Positions 43,116 to 56,540 of a stretch of 64,000 nucleotides of DNA are shown one piece after another. Each line of letters opens with the position of its first letter. The first letter of the stretch is position 1. The position numbers were made by a program, and so were the translations under genes. The notes under the pieces are model-generated. The model was not told the DNA's origin. It was given only the letters and a program-made list of their open reading frames with translations, and ran no database searches. Source of the DNA: Diogma glabrata (lineage: Eukaryota > Arthropoda > Insecta > Diptera > Cylindrotomidae); NCBI GenBank assembly GCA_963693315.1, contig OY856187.1, forward strand, positions 383,261,711-383,325,710, read 5' to 3'.

Positions 43116-46100
43116 CAGATTATATGCCATTCCCCAAGATTTGCGACAACTTTTTTTTTCGCTAAAAAAACAGGTAAGGGGTTAACCCATGATTTTTTTG
43201 CAAAATTTTTGTCAAAAAAAAAATTGAAAAAATATGCTGGCGGTAATCTCTAGATGTCAATTTAAGCGAATAAGTCAAAATACCAGGTTTGCTACCTTAA
43301 ACAGGCCATAAATTGATAACCAAAATTTTACATTTGAAACCAAAGCTGGTGCTGTGGCTAAACCCGCTTACCAATTATGCTATAACTTGAGGTAGGGGAT
43401 TGTTTTGGACCCACCTTTCAGATTATATCCCATTCCCCAAGATTTGCGACAACTTTTTTTTTCGCTAAAAAAACAGGTAAGGGGTTAACCCATGATTTTT
43501 TTGCAAAATTTTTGTCAAAAAAAAAATTGAAAAAATATGCTGGCGGTAATCTCTAGATGTCAATTTAAGCGAAATAAGTCAAAATACCAGGTTTGCTACC
43601 TTAAACAGGCCATAAATTGATAACCAAAATTTTACATTTGAAACCAAAGCTGGTGCTGTGGCTAAACCCGCTTACCAATTATGCTATAACTTGAGGTAGG
43701 GGATTGTTTTGGACCCACCTTTCAGTTTATATGCCATTCCCCAAGATTTGCGACAACTTTTTTTTTCGCTAAAAAAACAGGTAAGGGGTTAACCCATGAT
43801 TTTTTTGCAAAATTTTTGTCAAAAAAAAAATTGAAAAAATATGCTGGCGGTAATCTCTAGATGTCAATTTAAGCGAAATAAGTCAAAATACCAGGTTTGC
43901 TACCTTAAACAGGCCATAAATTGATAACCAAAATTTTACATTTGAAACCAAAGCTGGTGCTGTGGCTAAACCCGCTTACCAATTATGCTATAACTTGAGG
44001 TAGGGGATTGTTTTGGACCCACCTTTCAGATTATATGCCATTCCCCAAGATTTGCGACAACTTTTTTTTTCGCTAAAAAAACAGGTAAGGGGTTAACCCA
44101 TGATTTTTTTGCAAAATTTTTGTCAAAAAAAAAATTGAAAAAATATGCTGGCGGTAATCTCTAGATGTCAATTTAAGCGAAATAAGTCAAAATACCAGGT
44201 TTGCTACCTTAAACAGGCCATAAATTGCAAACCAAAATTTTACATTTGAAACCAAAGCTGGTGCTGTGGCTAAACCCGCTTACCAATTATGCTATAACTT
44301 GAGGTAGGGGATTGTTTTGGACCCACCTTTCAGATTATATGCCATTCCCCAAGATTTGCGACAACTTTTTTTTTCGCTAAAAAAACAGGTAAGGGGTTAA
44401 CCCATGATTTTTTTGCAAAATTTTTGTCAAAAAAAAATTGAAAAAATATGCTGGCGGTAATCTCTAGATGTCAATTTAAGCGAAATAAGTCAAAATACCA
44501 GGTTTGCTACCTTAAACAGGCCATAAATTGATAACCAAAATTTTACATTTGAAACCAAAGCTGGTGCTGTGGCTAAACCCGCTTACCAATTATGCTATAA
44601 CTTGAGGTAGGGGATTGTTTTGGACCCACCTTTCAGTTTATATGCCATTCCCCAAGATTTGCGACAAATTTTTTTTTCGCTAAAAAAACAGGTAAGGGGT
44701 TAACCCATGATTTTTTTGCAAAATTTTTGTCAAAAAAAAAATTGAAAAAATATGCTGGCGGTAATCTCTAGATGTCAATTTAAGCGAAATAAGTCAAAAT
44801 ACCAGGTTTGCTACCTTAAACAGGCCATAAATTGATAACCAAAATTTTACATTTGAAACCAAAGCTGGTGCTGTGGCTAAACCCGCTTACCAATTATGCT
44901 ATAACTTGAGGTAGGGGATTGTTTTGGACCCACCTTTCAGTTTATATGCCATTCCCCAAGATTTGCGACAACTTTTTTTTTCGCTAAAAAAACAGGTAAG
45001 GGGTTAACCCATGATTTTTTTGCAAAACTTTTGTCAAAAAAAAAATTGAAAAAATATGCTGGCGGTAATCTCTAGATGTCAATTTAAGCGAAATAAGTCA
45101 AAATACCAGGTTTGCTACCTTAAACAGGCCATAAATTGATAACCAAAATTTTACATTTGAAACCAAAGCTGGTGCTGTGGCTAAACCCGCTTACCAATTA
45201 TGCTATAACTTGAGGTAGGGGATTGTTTTGGACCCACCTTTCAGTTTATATGCCATTCCACAAGATTTGCGACAACTTTTTTTTTCGCTAAATAAACAGG
45301 TAAGGGGTTAACCCATGATTTTTTTGCAAAATTTTTGTCAAAAAAAAAATTGAAAAAATATGCTGGCGGTAATCTCTAGATGTCAATTTAAGCGAAATAA
45401 GTCAAAATACCAGGTTTGCTACCTTAAACAGGCCATAAATTGATAACCAAAATTTTACATTTGAAACCAAAGCTGGTGCTGTGGCTAAACCCGCTTACCA
45501 ATTATGCTATAACTTGAAGTAGGGGATTGTTTTGGACCCACCTTTCAGTTTATATGCCATTCCCCAAGATTTGCGACAACTTTTTTTTTCGCTAAAAAAA
45601 CAGGTAAGGGGTTAACCCATGCTTTTTTTGCAAAATTTTTGTCAAAAAAAAAATTGAAAAAATATGCTGGCGGTAATCTCTAGATGTCAATTTAAGCGAA
45701 ATAAGTCAAAATACCAGGTTTGCTACCTTAAACAGGCCATAAATTGATAACCAAAATTTTACATTTGAAACCAAAGCTGGTGCTGTGGCTAAACCCGCTT
45801 ACCAATTATGCTATAACTTGAGGTAGGGGATTGTTTTGGACCCACCTTTCAGTTTATATGCCATTCCCCAAGATTTGCGACAACTTTTTTTTTCGCTAAA
45901 AAAACAGGTAAGGGGTTAACCCATGCTTTTTTTGCAAAATTTTTGTCAAAAAAAAAATTGAAAAAATATGCTGGCGGTAATCTCTAGATGTCAATTTAAG
46001 CGAAATAAGTCAAAATACCAGGTTTGCTACCTTAAACAGGCCATAAATTGATAACCAAAATTTTACATTTGAAACCAAAGCTGGTGCTGTGGCTAAACCC

Positions 46101-49100
46101 GCTTACCAATTATGCTATAACTTGAGGTAGGGGATTGTTTTGGACCCACCTTTCAGTTTATATGCCATTCCCCAAGATTTGCGACAACTTTTTTTTCGCT
46201 AAATAAACAGGTAAGGGTTAACCCATGATTTTTTTGCAAAATTTTTGTCAAAAAAAAAATTGAAAAAATATGCTGGCGGTAATCTCTAGATGTCAATTTA
46301 AGCGAAATAAGTCAAAATACCAGGTTTGCTACCTTAAACAGGCCATAAATTGATAACCAAAATTTTACATTTGAAACCAAAGCTGGTGCTGTGGCTAAAC
46401 CCGCTTACCAATTATGCTATAACTTGAGGTAGGGGATTGTTTTGGACCCACCTTTCAGTTTATATGCCATTCCCCAAGATTTGCGACAACTTTTTTTTTC
46501 GCTAAAAAAACAGGTAAGGGGTTAACCCATGATTTTTTTGCAAAATTTTTGTCAAAAAAAAAATTGAAAAAATATGCTGGCGGTAATCTCTAGATGTCAA
46601 TTTAAGCGAAATAAGTCAAAATACCAGGTTTGCTACCTTAAACAGGCCATAAATTGATAACCAAAATTTTACATTTGAAACCAAAGCTGGTGCTGTGGCT
46701 AAACCCGCTTACCAATTATGCTATAACTTGAGGTAGGGGATTGTTTTGGACCCACCTTTCAGATTATATGCCATTCCCCAAGATTTGCGACAACTTTTTT
46801 TTTCGCTAAAAAAACAGGTAAGGGGTTAACCCATGCTTTTTTTGCAAAATTTTTGTCAAAAAAAAATTGAAAAAATATGCTGGCGGTAATCTCTAGATGT
46901 CAATTTAAGCGAAATAAGTCAAAATACCAGGTTTGCTACCTTAAACAGGCCATAAATTGATAACCAAAATTTTACATTTGAAACCAAAGCTGGTGCTGTG
47001 GCTAAACCCGCTTACCAATTATGCTATAACTTGAGGTAGGGGATTGTTTTGGACCCACCTTTCAGATTATATGCCATTCCCCAAGATTTGCGACAACTTT
47101 TTTTTTCGCTAAAAAAACAGGTAAGGGGTTAACCCATGCTTTTTTTGCAAAATTTTTGTCAAAAAAAAAATTGAAAAAATATGCTGGCGGTAATCTCTAG
47201 ATGTCAATTTAAGCGAAATAAGTCAAAATACCAGGTTTGCTACCTTAAACAGGCCATAAATTGATAACCAAAATTTTACATTTGAAACCAAAGCTGGTGC
47301 TGTGGCTAAACCCGCTTACCAATTATGCTATAACTTGAGGTAGGGGATTGTTTTGGACCCACCTTTCAGATTATATGCCATTCCCCAAGATTTGCGACAA
47401 CTTTTTTTTTCGCTAAAAAAACAGGTAAGGGGTTAACCCATGCTTTTTTTGCAAAATTTTTGTCAAAAAAAAAATTGAAAAAATATGCTGGCGGTAATCT
47501 CTAGATGTCAATTTAAGCGAAATAAGTCAAAATACCAGGTTTGCTACCTTAAACAGGCCATAAATTGATAACCAAAATTTTACATTTGAAACCAAAGCTG
47601 GTGCTGTGGCTAAACCCGCTTACCAATTATGCTATAACTTGAGGTAGGGGATTGTTTTGGACCCACCTTTCAGTTTATATGCCATTCCCCAAGATTTGCG
47701 ACAACTTTTTTTTTCGCTAAAAAAACAGGTAAGGGGTTAACCCATGCTTTTTTTGCAAAATTTTTGTCAAAAAAAAATTTGAAAAAATATGCTGGCGGTA
47801 ATCTCTAGATGTCAATTTAAGCGAAATAAGTCAAAATACCAGGTTTGCTACCTTAAACAGGCCATAAATTGATAACCAAAATTTTACATTTGAAACCAAA
47901 GCTGGTGCTGTGGCTAAACCCGCTTACCAATTATGCTATAACTTGAGGTAGGGGATTGTTTTGGACCCACCTTTCAGATTATATGCCATTCCCCAAGATT
48001 TGCGACAACTTTTTTTTTCGCTAAAAAAACAGGTAAGGGGTTAACCCATGATTTTTTTGCAAAATTTTTGTCAAAAAAAAAATTGAAAAAATATGCTGGC
48101 GGTAATCTCTAGATGTCAATTTAAGCGAAATAAGTCAAAATACCAGGTTTGCTACCTTAAACAGGCCATAAATTGATAACCAAAATTTTACATTTGAAAC
48201 CAAAGCTGGTGCTGTGGCTAAACCCGCTTACCAATTATGCTATAACTTGAGGTAGGGGATTGTTTTGGACCCACCTTTCAGATTATATGCCATTCCCCAA
48301 GATTTGCGACAACTTTTTTTTTCGCTAAAAAAACAGGTAAGGGGTTAACCCATGATTTTTTTGCAAAATTTTTGTCAAAAAAAAAATTGAAAAAATATGC
48401 TGGCGGTAATCTCTAGATGTCAATTTAAGCGAAATAAGTCAAAATACCAGGTTTGCTACCTTAAACAGGCCATAAATTGATAACCAAAATTTTACATTTG
48501 AAACCAAAGCTGGTGCTGTGGCTAAACCCGCTTACCAATTATGCTATAACTTGAGGTAGGGGATTGTTTTGGACCCACCTTTCAGTTTATATGCCATTCC
48601 CCAAGATTTGCGACAACTTTTTTTTTCGCTAAAAAAACAGGTAAGGGGTTAACCCATGCTTTTTTTGCAAAATTTTTGTCAAAAAAAAATTTGAAAAAAT
48701 ATGCTGGCGGTAATCTCTAGATGTCAATTTAAGCGAAATAAGTCAAAATACCAGGTTTGCTACCTTAAACAGGCCATAAATTGATAACCAAAATTTTACA
48801 TTTGAAACCAAAGCTGGTGCTGTGGCTAAACCCGCTTACCAATTATGCTATAACTTGAGGTAGGGATTGTTTTGGACCCACCTTTCAGATTATATGCCAT
48901 TCCCCAAGATTTGCGACAACTTTTTTTTTCGCTAAAAAAACAGGTAAGGGGTTAACCCATGATTTTTTTGCAAAATTTTTGTCAAAAAAAAAATTGAAAA
49001 AATATGCTGGCGGTAATCTCTAGATGTCAATTTAAGCGAAATAAGTCAAAATACCAGGTTTGCTACCTTAAACAGGCCATAAATTGATAACCAAAATTTT

Positions 49101-52100
49101 ACATTTGAAACCAAAGCTGGTGCTGTGGCTAAACCCGCTTACCAATTATGCTATAACTTGAGGTAGGGGATTGTTTTGGACCCACCTTTCAGTTTATATG
49201 CCATTCCCCAAGATTTGCGACAACTTTTTTTTTCGCTAAAAAAACAGGTAAGGGGTTAACCCATGCTTTTTTTGCAAAATTTTTGTCAAAAAAAAATTTG
49301 AAAAAATATGCTGGCGGTAATCTCTAGATGTCAATTTAAGCGAAATAAGTCAAAATACCAGGTTTGCTACCTTAAACAGGCCATAAATTGATAACCAAAA
49401 TTTTACATTTGAAACCAAAGCTGGTGCTGTGGCTAAACCCGCTTACCAATTATGCTATAACTTGAGGTAGGGGATTGTTTTGGACCCACCTTTCAGTTTA
49501 TATGCCATTCCCCAAGATTTGCGACAACTTTTTTTTTCGCTAAAAAAACAGGTAAGGGGTTAACCCATGCTTTTTTTTGCAAAATTTTTGTCAAAAAAAA
49601 ATTGAAAAAATATGCTGGCGGTAATCTCTAGATGTCAATTTAAGCGAAATAAGTCAAAATACCAGGTTTGCTACCTTAAACAGGCCATAAATTGATAACC
49701 AAAATTTTACATTTGAAACCAAAGCTGGTGCTGTGGCTAAACCCGCTTACCAATTATGCTATAACTTGAGGTAGGGGATTGTTTTGGACCCACCTTTCAG
49801 ATTATATGCCATTCCCCAAGATTTGCGACAACTTTTTTTTTCGCTAAAAAAACAGGTAAGGGGTTAACCCATGATTTTTTTGCAAAATTTTTGTCAAAAA
49901 AAAAATTGAAAAAATATGCTGGCGGTAATCTCTAGATGTCAATTTAAGCGAAATAAGTCAAAATACCAGGTTTGCTACCTTAAACAGGCCATAAATTGAT
50001 AACCAAAATTTTACATTTGAAACCAAAGCTGGTGCTGTGGCTAAACCCGCTTACCAATTATGCTATAACTTGAGGTAGGGGATTGTTTTGGACCCACCTT
50101 TCAGTTTATATGCCATTCCCCAAGATTTGCGACAACTTTTTTTTTCGCTAAAAAAACAGGTAAGGGGTTAACCCATGATTTTTTTGCAAAATTTTTGTCA
50201 AAAAAAAAATTGAAAAAATATGCTGGCGGTAATCTCTAGATGTCAATTTAAGCGAAATAAGTCAAAATACCAGGTTTGCTACCTTAAACAGGCCATAAAT
50301 TGATAACCAAAATTTTACATTTGAAACCAAAGCTGGTGCTGTGGCTAAACCCGCTTACCAATTATGCTATAACTTGAGGTAGGGGATTGTTTTGGACCCA
50401 CCTTTCAGATTATATGCCATTCCCCAAGATTTGCGACAACTTTTTTTTTCGCTAAAAAAACAGGTAAGGGGTTAACCCATGATTTTTTTGCAAAATTTTT
50501 GTCAAAAAAAAAATTGAAAAAATATGCTGGCGGTAATCTCTAGATGTCAATTTAAGCGAAATAAGTCAAAATACCAGGTTTGCTACCTTAAACAGGCCAT
50601 AAATTGATAACCAAAATTTTACATTTGAAACCAAAGCTGGTGCTGTGGCTAAACCCGCTTACCAATTATGCTATAACTTGAGGTAGGGGATTGTTTTGGA
50701 CCCACCTTTCAGTTTATATGCCATTCCCCAAGATTTGCGACAACTTTTTTTTTCGCTAAAAAAACAGGTAAGGGGTTAACCCATGATTTTTTTGCAAAAT
50801 TTTTGTCAAAAAAAAATTGAAAAAATATGCTGGCGGTAATCTCTAGATGTCAATTTAAGCGAAATAAGTCAAAATACCAGGTTTGCTACCTTAAACAGGC
50901 CATAAATTGATAACCAAAATTTTACATTTGAAACCAAAGCTGGTGCTGTGGCTAAACCCGCTTACCAATTATGCTATAACTTGAGGTAGGGGATTGTTTT
51001 GGACCCACCTTTCAGATTATATGCCATTCCCCAAGATTTGCGACAACTTTTTTTTTCGCTAAAAAAACAGGTAAGGGGTTAACCCATGCTTTTTTTGCAA
51101 AATTTTTGTCAAAAAAAAATTGAAAAAATATGCTGGCGGTAATCTCTAGATGTCAATTTAAGCGAAATAAGTCAAAATACCAGGTTTGCTACCTTAAACA
51201 GGCCATAAATTGATAACCAAAATTTTACATTTGAAACCAAAGCTGGTGCTGTGGCTAAACCCGCTTACCAATTATGCTATAACTTGAGGTAGGGGATTGT
51301 TTTGGACCCACCTTTCAGATTATATGCCATTCCCCAAGATTTGCGACAACTTTTTTTTTCGCTAAAAAAACAGGTAAGGGGTTAACCCATGCTTTTTTTG
51401 CAAAATTTTTGTCAAAAAAAAAATTGAAAAAATATGCTGGCGGTAATCTCTAGATGTCAATTTAAGCGAAATAAGTCAAAATACCAGGTTTGCTACCTTA
51501 AACAGGCCATAAATTGATAACCAAAATTTTACATTTGAAACCAAAGCTGGTGCTGTGGCTAAACCCGCTTACCAATTATGCTATAACTTGAGGTAGGGGA
51601 TTGTTTTGGACCCACCTTTCAGTTTATATGCCATTCCCCAAGATTTGCGACAACTTTTTTTTTCGCTAAAAAAACAGGTAAGGGGTTAACCCATGATTTT
51701 TTTGCAAAATTTTTGTCAAAAAAAAAATTGAAAAAATATGCTGGCGGTAATCTCTAGATGTCAATTTAAGCGAAATAAGTCAAAATACCAGGTTTGCTAC
51801 CTTAAACAGGCCATAAATTGATAACCAAAATTTTACATTTGAAACCAAAGCTGGTGCTGTGGCTAAACCCGCTTACCAATTATGCTATAACTTGAGGTAG
51901 GGGATTGTTTTGGACCCACCTTTCAGTTTATATGCCATTCCCCAAGATTTGCGACAACTTTTTTTTTCGCTAAAAAAACAGGTAAGGGGTTAACCCATGA
52001 TTTTTTTGCAAAATTTTTGTCAAAAAAAAATTGAAAAAATATGCTGGCGGTAATCTCTAGATGTCAATTTAAGCGAAATAAGTCAAAATACCAGGTTTGC

Positions 52101-52768
52101 TACCTTAAACAGGCCATAAATTGATAACCAAAATTTTACATTTGAAACCAAAGCTGGTGCTGTGGCTAAACCCGCTTACCAATTATGCTATAACTTGAGG
52201 TAGGGGATTGTTTTGGACCCACCTTTCAGATTATATGCCATTCCCCAAGATTTGCGACAACTTTTTTTTTCGCTAAAAAAACAGGTAAGGGGTTAACCCA
52301 TGCTTTTTTTGCAAAATTTTTGTCAAAAAAAAATTGAAAAAATATGCTGGCGGTAATCTCTAGATGTCAATTTAAGCGAAATAAGTCAAAATACCAGGTT
52401 TGCTACCTTAAACAGGCCATAAATTGATAACCAAAATTTTACATTTGAAACCAAAGCTGGTGCTGTGGCTAAACCCGCTTACCAATTATGCTATAACTTG
52501 AGGTAGGGGATTGTTTTGGACCCACCTTTCAGATTATATGCCATTCCCCAAGATTTGCGACAACTTTTTTTTTCGCTAAAAAAACAGGTAAGGGGTTAAC
52601 CCATGCTTTTTTTGCAAAATTTTTGTCAAAAAAAAAATTGAAAAAATATGCTGGCGGTAATCTCTAGATGTCAATTTAAGCGAAATAAGTCAAAATACCA
52701 GGTTTGCTACCTTAAACAGGCCATAAATTGATAACCAAAATTTTACATTTGAAAGCAAAGCTGGTGCT
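43116..52768 (+). repeat. Satellite array, 303-304 bp monomer, about 32 copies
   Basis: Head-to-tail monomers starting at CAGATTATATGCC or CAGTTTATATGCC occur every 303-304 bp (43116, 43419, 43723, 44027, 44331, 44634 and so on). The last, partial monomer ends at 52768 in GCTGGTGCT. Divergence is very low, mostly single substitutions and homopolymer length changes. Each monomer has AAGGGGTTAACCCATG (with the 10-bp palindrome GGGTTAACCC), several A and T tracts of 7-10, and CTAGATGTCAATTTAAGCG. Recurrent variants are CAGA/CAGT, CATGA/CATGC and an A9/A10 run. No coding frame. Such arrays are typical of heterochromatin. Confidence 0.98.
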
Positions 52769-54429
52769 CACTAGCCTATGCTAGGAATGCTAACAAGCAA
52801 CTTTATGCAGTTAAGGGTACCACTCTCAATCTTAGTTATTGAGTTCTCTTTGGAGTACCAGTCACCATTTTACAAACGCACAATAAAAAACTAGTCAGTT
52901 TCCTCTCGTACGGATCCAGACTATTTGAACAAGTTTTAATCATTTAATTAATGTAGACTGTAGTTGGTACAATAAATAGAGGACCAAAATTTAGATACTA
53001 GATCCATCAAACCCATCAAACCCCTGAAATAAATGAACTTAATAACTTAAAGTACTAAAATAAAATGTACTGAAAAAGGCCTATACAACTTGAACTATCC
53101 AGATCCAGAATGATGATTTTCGATATTTCGCAGCTGAATTTTGTTAACACAATATTTTTTGGTTGATTTTTGATAAAATACTACAACAGAAAATTTTGTA
53201 TTAGTATAATTCAGTTTGTGCTATCAGTTGTGAAATTTTGGGTCCCTGTTTCGGCGCCATTTTTGTTGCACTAGCTACGTTAGCTCCAGTTGTGAAAACT
53301 ATTTTTGAAACATAAGCAAGAAAAACATGTTTAGATTCTTCAGTTTCTTCAGTCTCTTATAGAACAAGATGTTTCTTTTTTGCAATTGTCAAAATCTTCA
53401 CCTACAACACCACCTTTTTAAGCTGCCAACTCAATTATTAATTAAATCAAATCTTAATTACTATCTTATCTTAAAAAATCGAATTATTAAATATTATCTC
53501 TATTACAAGAAACTGTAGTATACAAAATAGGTAGATTTTTTTATGAAATCTACCTAAAAGAAAAATCCTAAAAGAAAATCAAAATTCGATTGTTACATTC
53601 TAAATCAGTACTTTTCGTGTGATTTAAAGAATTTCCCACCTCTTACATTAAAAAATAATTTAAAGCATATTATGTTTATATAGTTTCGAGCTCCTTTGAT
53701 TACATTCTAGTTAATTAGAATCAATATTATTGATGACAATATTTTGAAAGTCATATAGTTAATTGCCATTACTTCGTAAAAGTCACATAGAAAATACAAT
53801 AAGAGTATTATAATATCAAATAATAGAAGTCAATGTCATACCAAAAGTAAATTTTTCCAATATCTTCACCAATGAATATTTTAAATGAACATGTCTCATG
53901 TTACAGAAAAAGCAAAAAGAAAAAAAATTTCTTATATTATGTTGTAGGAAGAATTATGTATAGATAAAATGGTTAATTAAAAAGAATATTTTCTATGCTT
54001 ATCCAAGAGAAGAAGATCCTTTATTTTATTTTTTGAAAGATTATAATGATGAACATGTTTTTGCAATAAAAAAAATTAAATAAGCAAAAATAACAATTTC
54101 TTTTTTATTCATGCTTTCATGTTGACTTTTGTTGTTGTTGGATTTATTGTGTTTTGATTATTCTTATTTGATTCAAAGGCAAAAAATCTTTTGTCTTTCA
54201 TTTAAATGATGCCATTAATAAAAATGATTCTAATATATGAGAGTGAAAGTAGGGAGTTAAGGTATGAGTATATGTATGATAATATGCTGTATTGGCATAT
54301 TTAAAGATATTCGTTAGCCGTATTTAAAAAAATAAATTGTTCGCGAAAGTCATTTAACATACTACCTAGACAGTGGTTCATCACGCCCTCTTTTTATCAT
54401 CCCTTAAACTTTTACGAAAAATAAAAACA
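52769..54429. other. AT-rich flank right of the satellite, no gene seen
   Basis: The array ends mid-monomer. A phrase near 52813-52840 (GGTACCACTCTCAATCTTAG) recurs near 22950. Otherwise no feature is supportable. Confidence 0.5.
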
Positions 54430-54442
54430 ATAAAAACGATGC

Positions 54443-54610
54443 AGTTCTACAACACCTCGTACTTCAGTTTCTGTTGAAACTGTTTCAGTTGTTCCTTCTT
54501 CTAAGCGAATGGCTTCTGACCATCGAGTGATTCGATCAATAGTCATCAGGATATAGCGATATCCATTAGAAGGTGGTAAATGACGTACCACATTGATGTG
54601 AATAAAAGAA
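54443..54610 (-). pseudogene. Gypsy integrase core fragment
   Basis: The frame reads FIHINVVRHLPPSNGYRYIL, MTIDRITRWSEAIRLEEGTT, ETVSTETEV. The block LPPSNGYRY...IDRxTRWxEA is diagnostic of the gypsy integrase core. The first catalytic Asp, expected in HIDIVG, is Asn here (HINVVR), so it would be dead even without the truncation. Confidence 0.85.
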
Positions 54611-55479
54611 ATCAGTAATATATAAGCTTAATGATTTAGTTGAAGTCTTGCACCAAATCGGGTTTTCAGAATGGTGGAGATAGAACAAGATTGTCGAGCT
54701 CTGTATCCGACTCTTGAAGTCTCTTTGTCTTTGAGGCTGTGACATTATGTACACGACCCAACCGATTGTTTTTATGATATACTATCCTAGCCGTTATCAA
54801 ATTAAATTCCATTAATTCAATACTTAACCCTGTCCTTACAACTTTTATAATAAAAAGAAGAGACTTTTTTAATATTAGACAATCTCAATTTTTCTTCCAA
54901 TTTAAAAAAAACGAAAAGTTTAGCTATGTTAACTAAGTGATGTATAAAAAATAGAGAGTAAAAGAATTAAATATAATTGTTAAAATACAAAATTATAGAA
55001 CCAAGTAAATCAACATTTAACTCACCTTTGCTTATAGCTCCAAAAAAGTCTAGTAACGCAAGAAAATGGCGAGTTTACCGCTAAATGCTGTATCGGTCAA
55101 TAGTGTGTTCCTTTTGCCTAGTGTCAGATAAATACTGAACCAACTGGGAAAGGACCAGGGATCAGCCACATGGTCCATTATCATCTTGCAAATTTTATAT
55201 TATAGTTACGACTCTCGTAACTGCTTGCATTGGAGAGGTCAGATAAAAGATTACTTTTTTCAATCATTGCCAGTTGCTAGTTTAGCGAGGTAGCCGTGAG
55301 TGGAGTTCGAGTAAGTAGAGTATAAATCTATCGTAATAATTTACCACACACGAATGGTTGAACTTGTTGAATTGATGATGACTGAAGAAAATCTTTGATT
55401 GCCATGATTCGATTCTGAGGAGTTTTTTACTGATTCCTTTGTGGTTTCATGGTTTCGAAAATCAAGAAAATGTACTCCA

Positions 55480-55645
55480 AATATATACTTTGAAAATTTG
55501 ATGTCAATATCAAGGGAATTGCTTGCCACCAAATGTCGTCAATATACGCAAATTACGAAATCAAGTCCTTTGTCCTCTTCGTCCATAAAACGATGAAAGT
55601 CTGAGCTGCGTTTCTTGGACCACGAAGCATTCTAAGGAATTAGAA
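55480..55645 (-). pseudogene. Gypsy reverse transcriptase fragment
   Basis: GPRNAAQTF is the FGLRNAAQTF block and FAYIDDIWWQ contains the YIDD catalytic box. The stretch between them has a stop and lost residues. Only the centre of the RT survives. Confidence 0.8.
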
Positions 55646-56009
55646 GAGACCAAAAAGGACAATTAAAGGGTATCCAAATTACTCGACTTTGCAAGTTCCT
55701 GGGTAGTCGAGTATTTAATTTCTGTAATATCCGGATTTGAAGTACCCAGGTATATGAAAAAAAAATAAAATATGTCTAAAAAAGTTAAGATATGGTGGGG
55801 GTGCTGCCGTCTAGAGTATATTTAAGTTTATTTTGTTAACTAGCTTTTCGGTAAAGATCGGTAAATTAAAGAAATTTCGTCATTGGGTAATTCTATTATA
55901 CTATTTATCATACAAATATGAGCTACCTTTATCAGGTGTTCAGGAGGAAAGAATTCTTATTAACGATAATTCCACAAAGTTTTATCTGCAAGATCATTTT
56001 TATCATTAG

Positions 56010-56100
56010 CCGTGTTCGATTTGACTGAAACAACTGAAGCAACTGAAAAATTAAATGCAATTGTTGTTGTTTTTTCAGTTGTTTCAGTCCAATCGAACGC
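56010..56100. mobile_element. Tiny foldback element inside R2 copy 2
   Basis: Arms 56014-56038 and 56074-56098 are 25-bp inverted repeats with one mismatch (GTTCGATTTGACTGAAACAA and so on), separated by 35 bp. The segment is missing at the matching place in R2 copy 1 (near 10010), which argues for insertion of a mini-MITE. Confidence 0.7.
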
Positions 56101-56333
56101 ACCTATTGTTTACCAAAATTTTGGTTGAATAGAATAAGATCTAGCTTGAATAGGAAAATACCAAATACCTGTTCACTGGGCATGAATTCCATTAATATAC
56201 TTTTGACTGATATGTTTTTTAATAAAATATGCTGTGTAGTAGGACTTACAATATGAGTCACAACAACAAATAGAATCTTTTTAAGATCTAGGTTCCATCA
56301 AGACTTTAAAGGTCGTAGGTTCTACGTCCCAAT

Positions 56334-56489
56334 CAATCTTAGGGATCTTTTGATTGCTTGTTGAAAATCAAAATTTTACAGTCGACCAAATTACACGGGT
56401 AGTTAATTGATTCAATCTTAGGGATCTTTTGATTGCTTGTTGAAAATCAAAATTTTACAGTCGACCAAATTACACGGGTAGTTAATTGA
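56334..56489 (+). repeat. 79-bp perfect tandem duplication
   Basis: CAATCTTAGGGATCTTTTGA through CACGGGTAGTTAATTGA occurs twice head to tail without visible differences, so it is recent. Confidence 0.92.
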
Positions 56490-56540
56490 AGTACCCGGGT
56501 AGTCGAGTATGTTAAAAAGCCAAAAATACCAAAAATACCC

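Larger units (their letters stand above)
54430..55650 (-). mobile_element. Decayed Ty3/Gypsy pol remnant, minus strand
   Basis: Read on the minus strand the order is RT, RNase H, integrase, as in Ty3/Gypsy elements. No LTRs are recognised. RT: GPRNAAQTF and FAYIDDIWWQ (55480-55645). RNase H: EHTIDRYSI and RHFLALLDF (near 55040-55110). Integrase: FIHINVVRHLPPSNGYRYIL and MTIDRITRWSEAIRLEEGTT (about 54450-54610). Stops and frameshifts are frequent. It is a different lineage from the mag-like element at 4949-8539, closer to retroviral-like gypsy elements of insects. Confidence 0.82.
55667..56540 (+). mobile_element. CCCGGGTA-rich TIR element R2, copy 2
   Basis: The left end is GGGTATCCAAATTACTCGAC and the right end is an imperfect inverse (GTAGTCGAGTATGTT ... 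AAAATACCC). TACCCGGGTA and CTGGGTAGTCGAG motifs sit near both ends. The body matches 9555-10340. It contains an inserted hairpin (56010-56100) and a 79-bp tandem duplication (56334-56489) absent from the other copy. No coding capacity. No target duplication is visible. Confidence 0.72.

Noticed and set aside
42579..43253. Open frames of 86-224 codons across the gap
   Set aside because: Most of their length is undefined bases; the rest is CAC-rich low complexity or satellite.
43116..52768. CRISPR-like regular repeats
   Set aside because: Units of 303-304 bp are contiguous head to tail with no spacers, and the context is eukaryotic; this is a satellite.
54566..54754. 62-codon minus-strand frame
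   Set aside because: It only partly overlaps the integrase remnant and is in a different frame from the recognisable integrase blocks.
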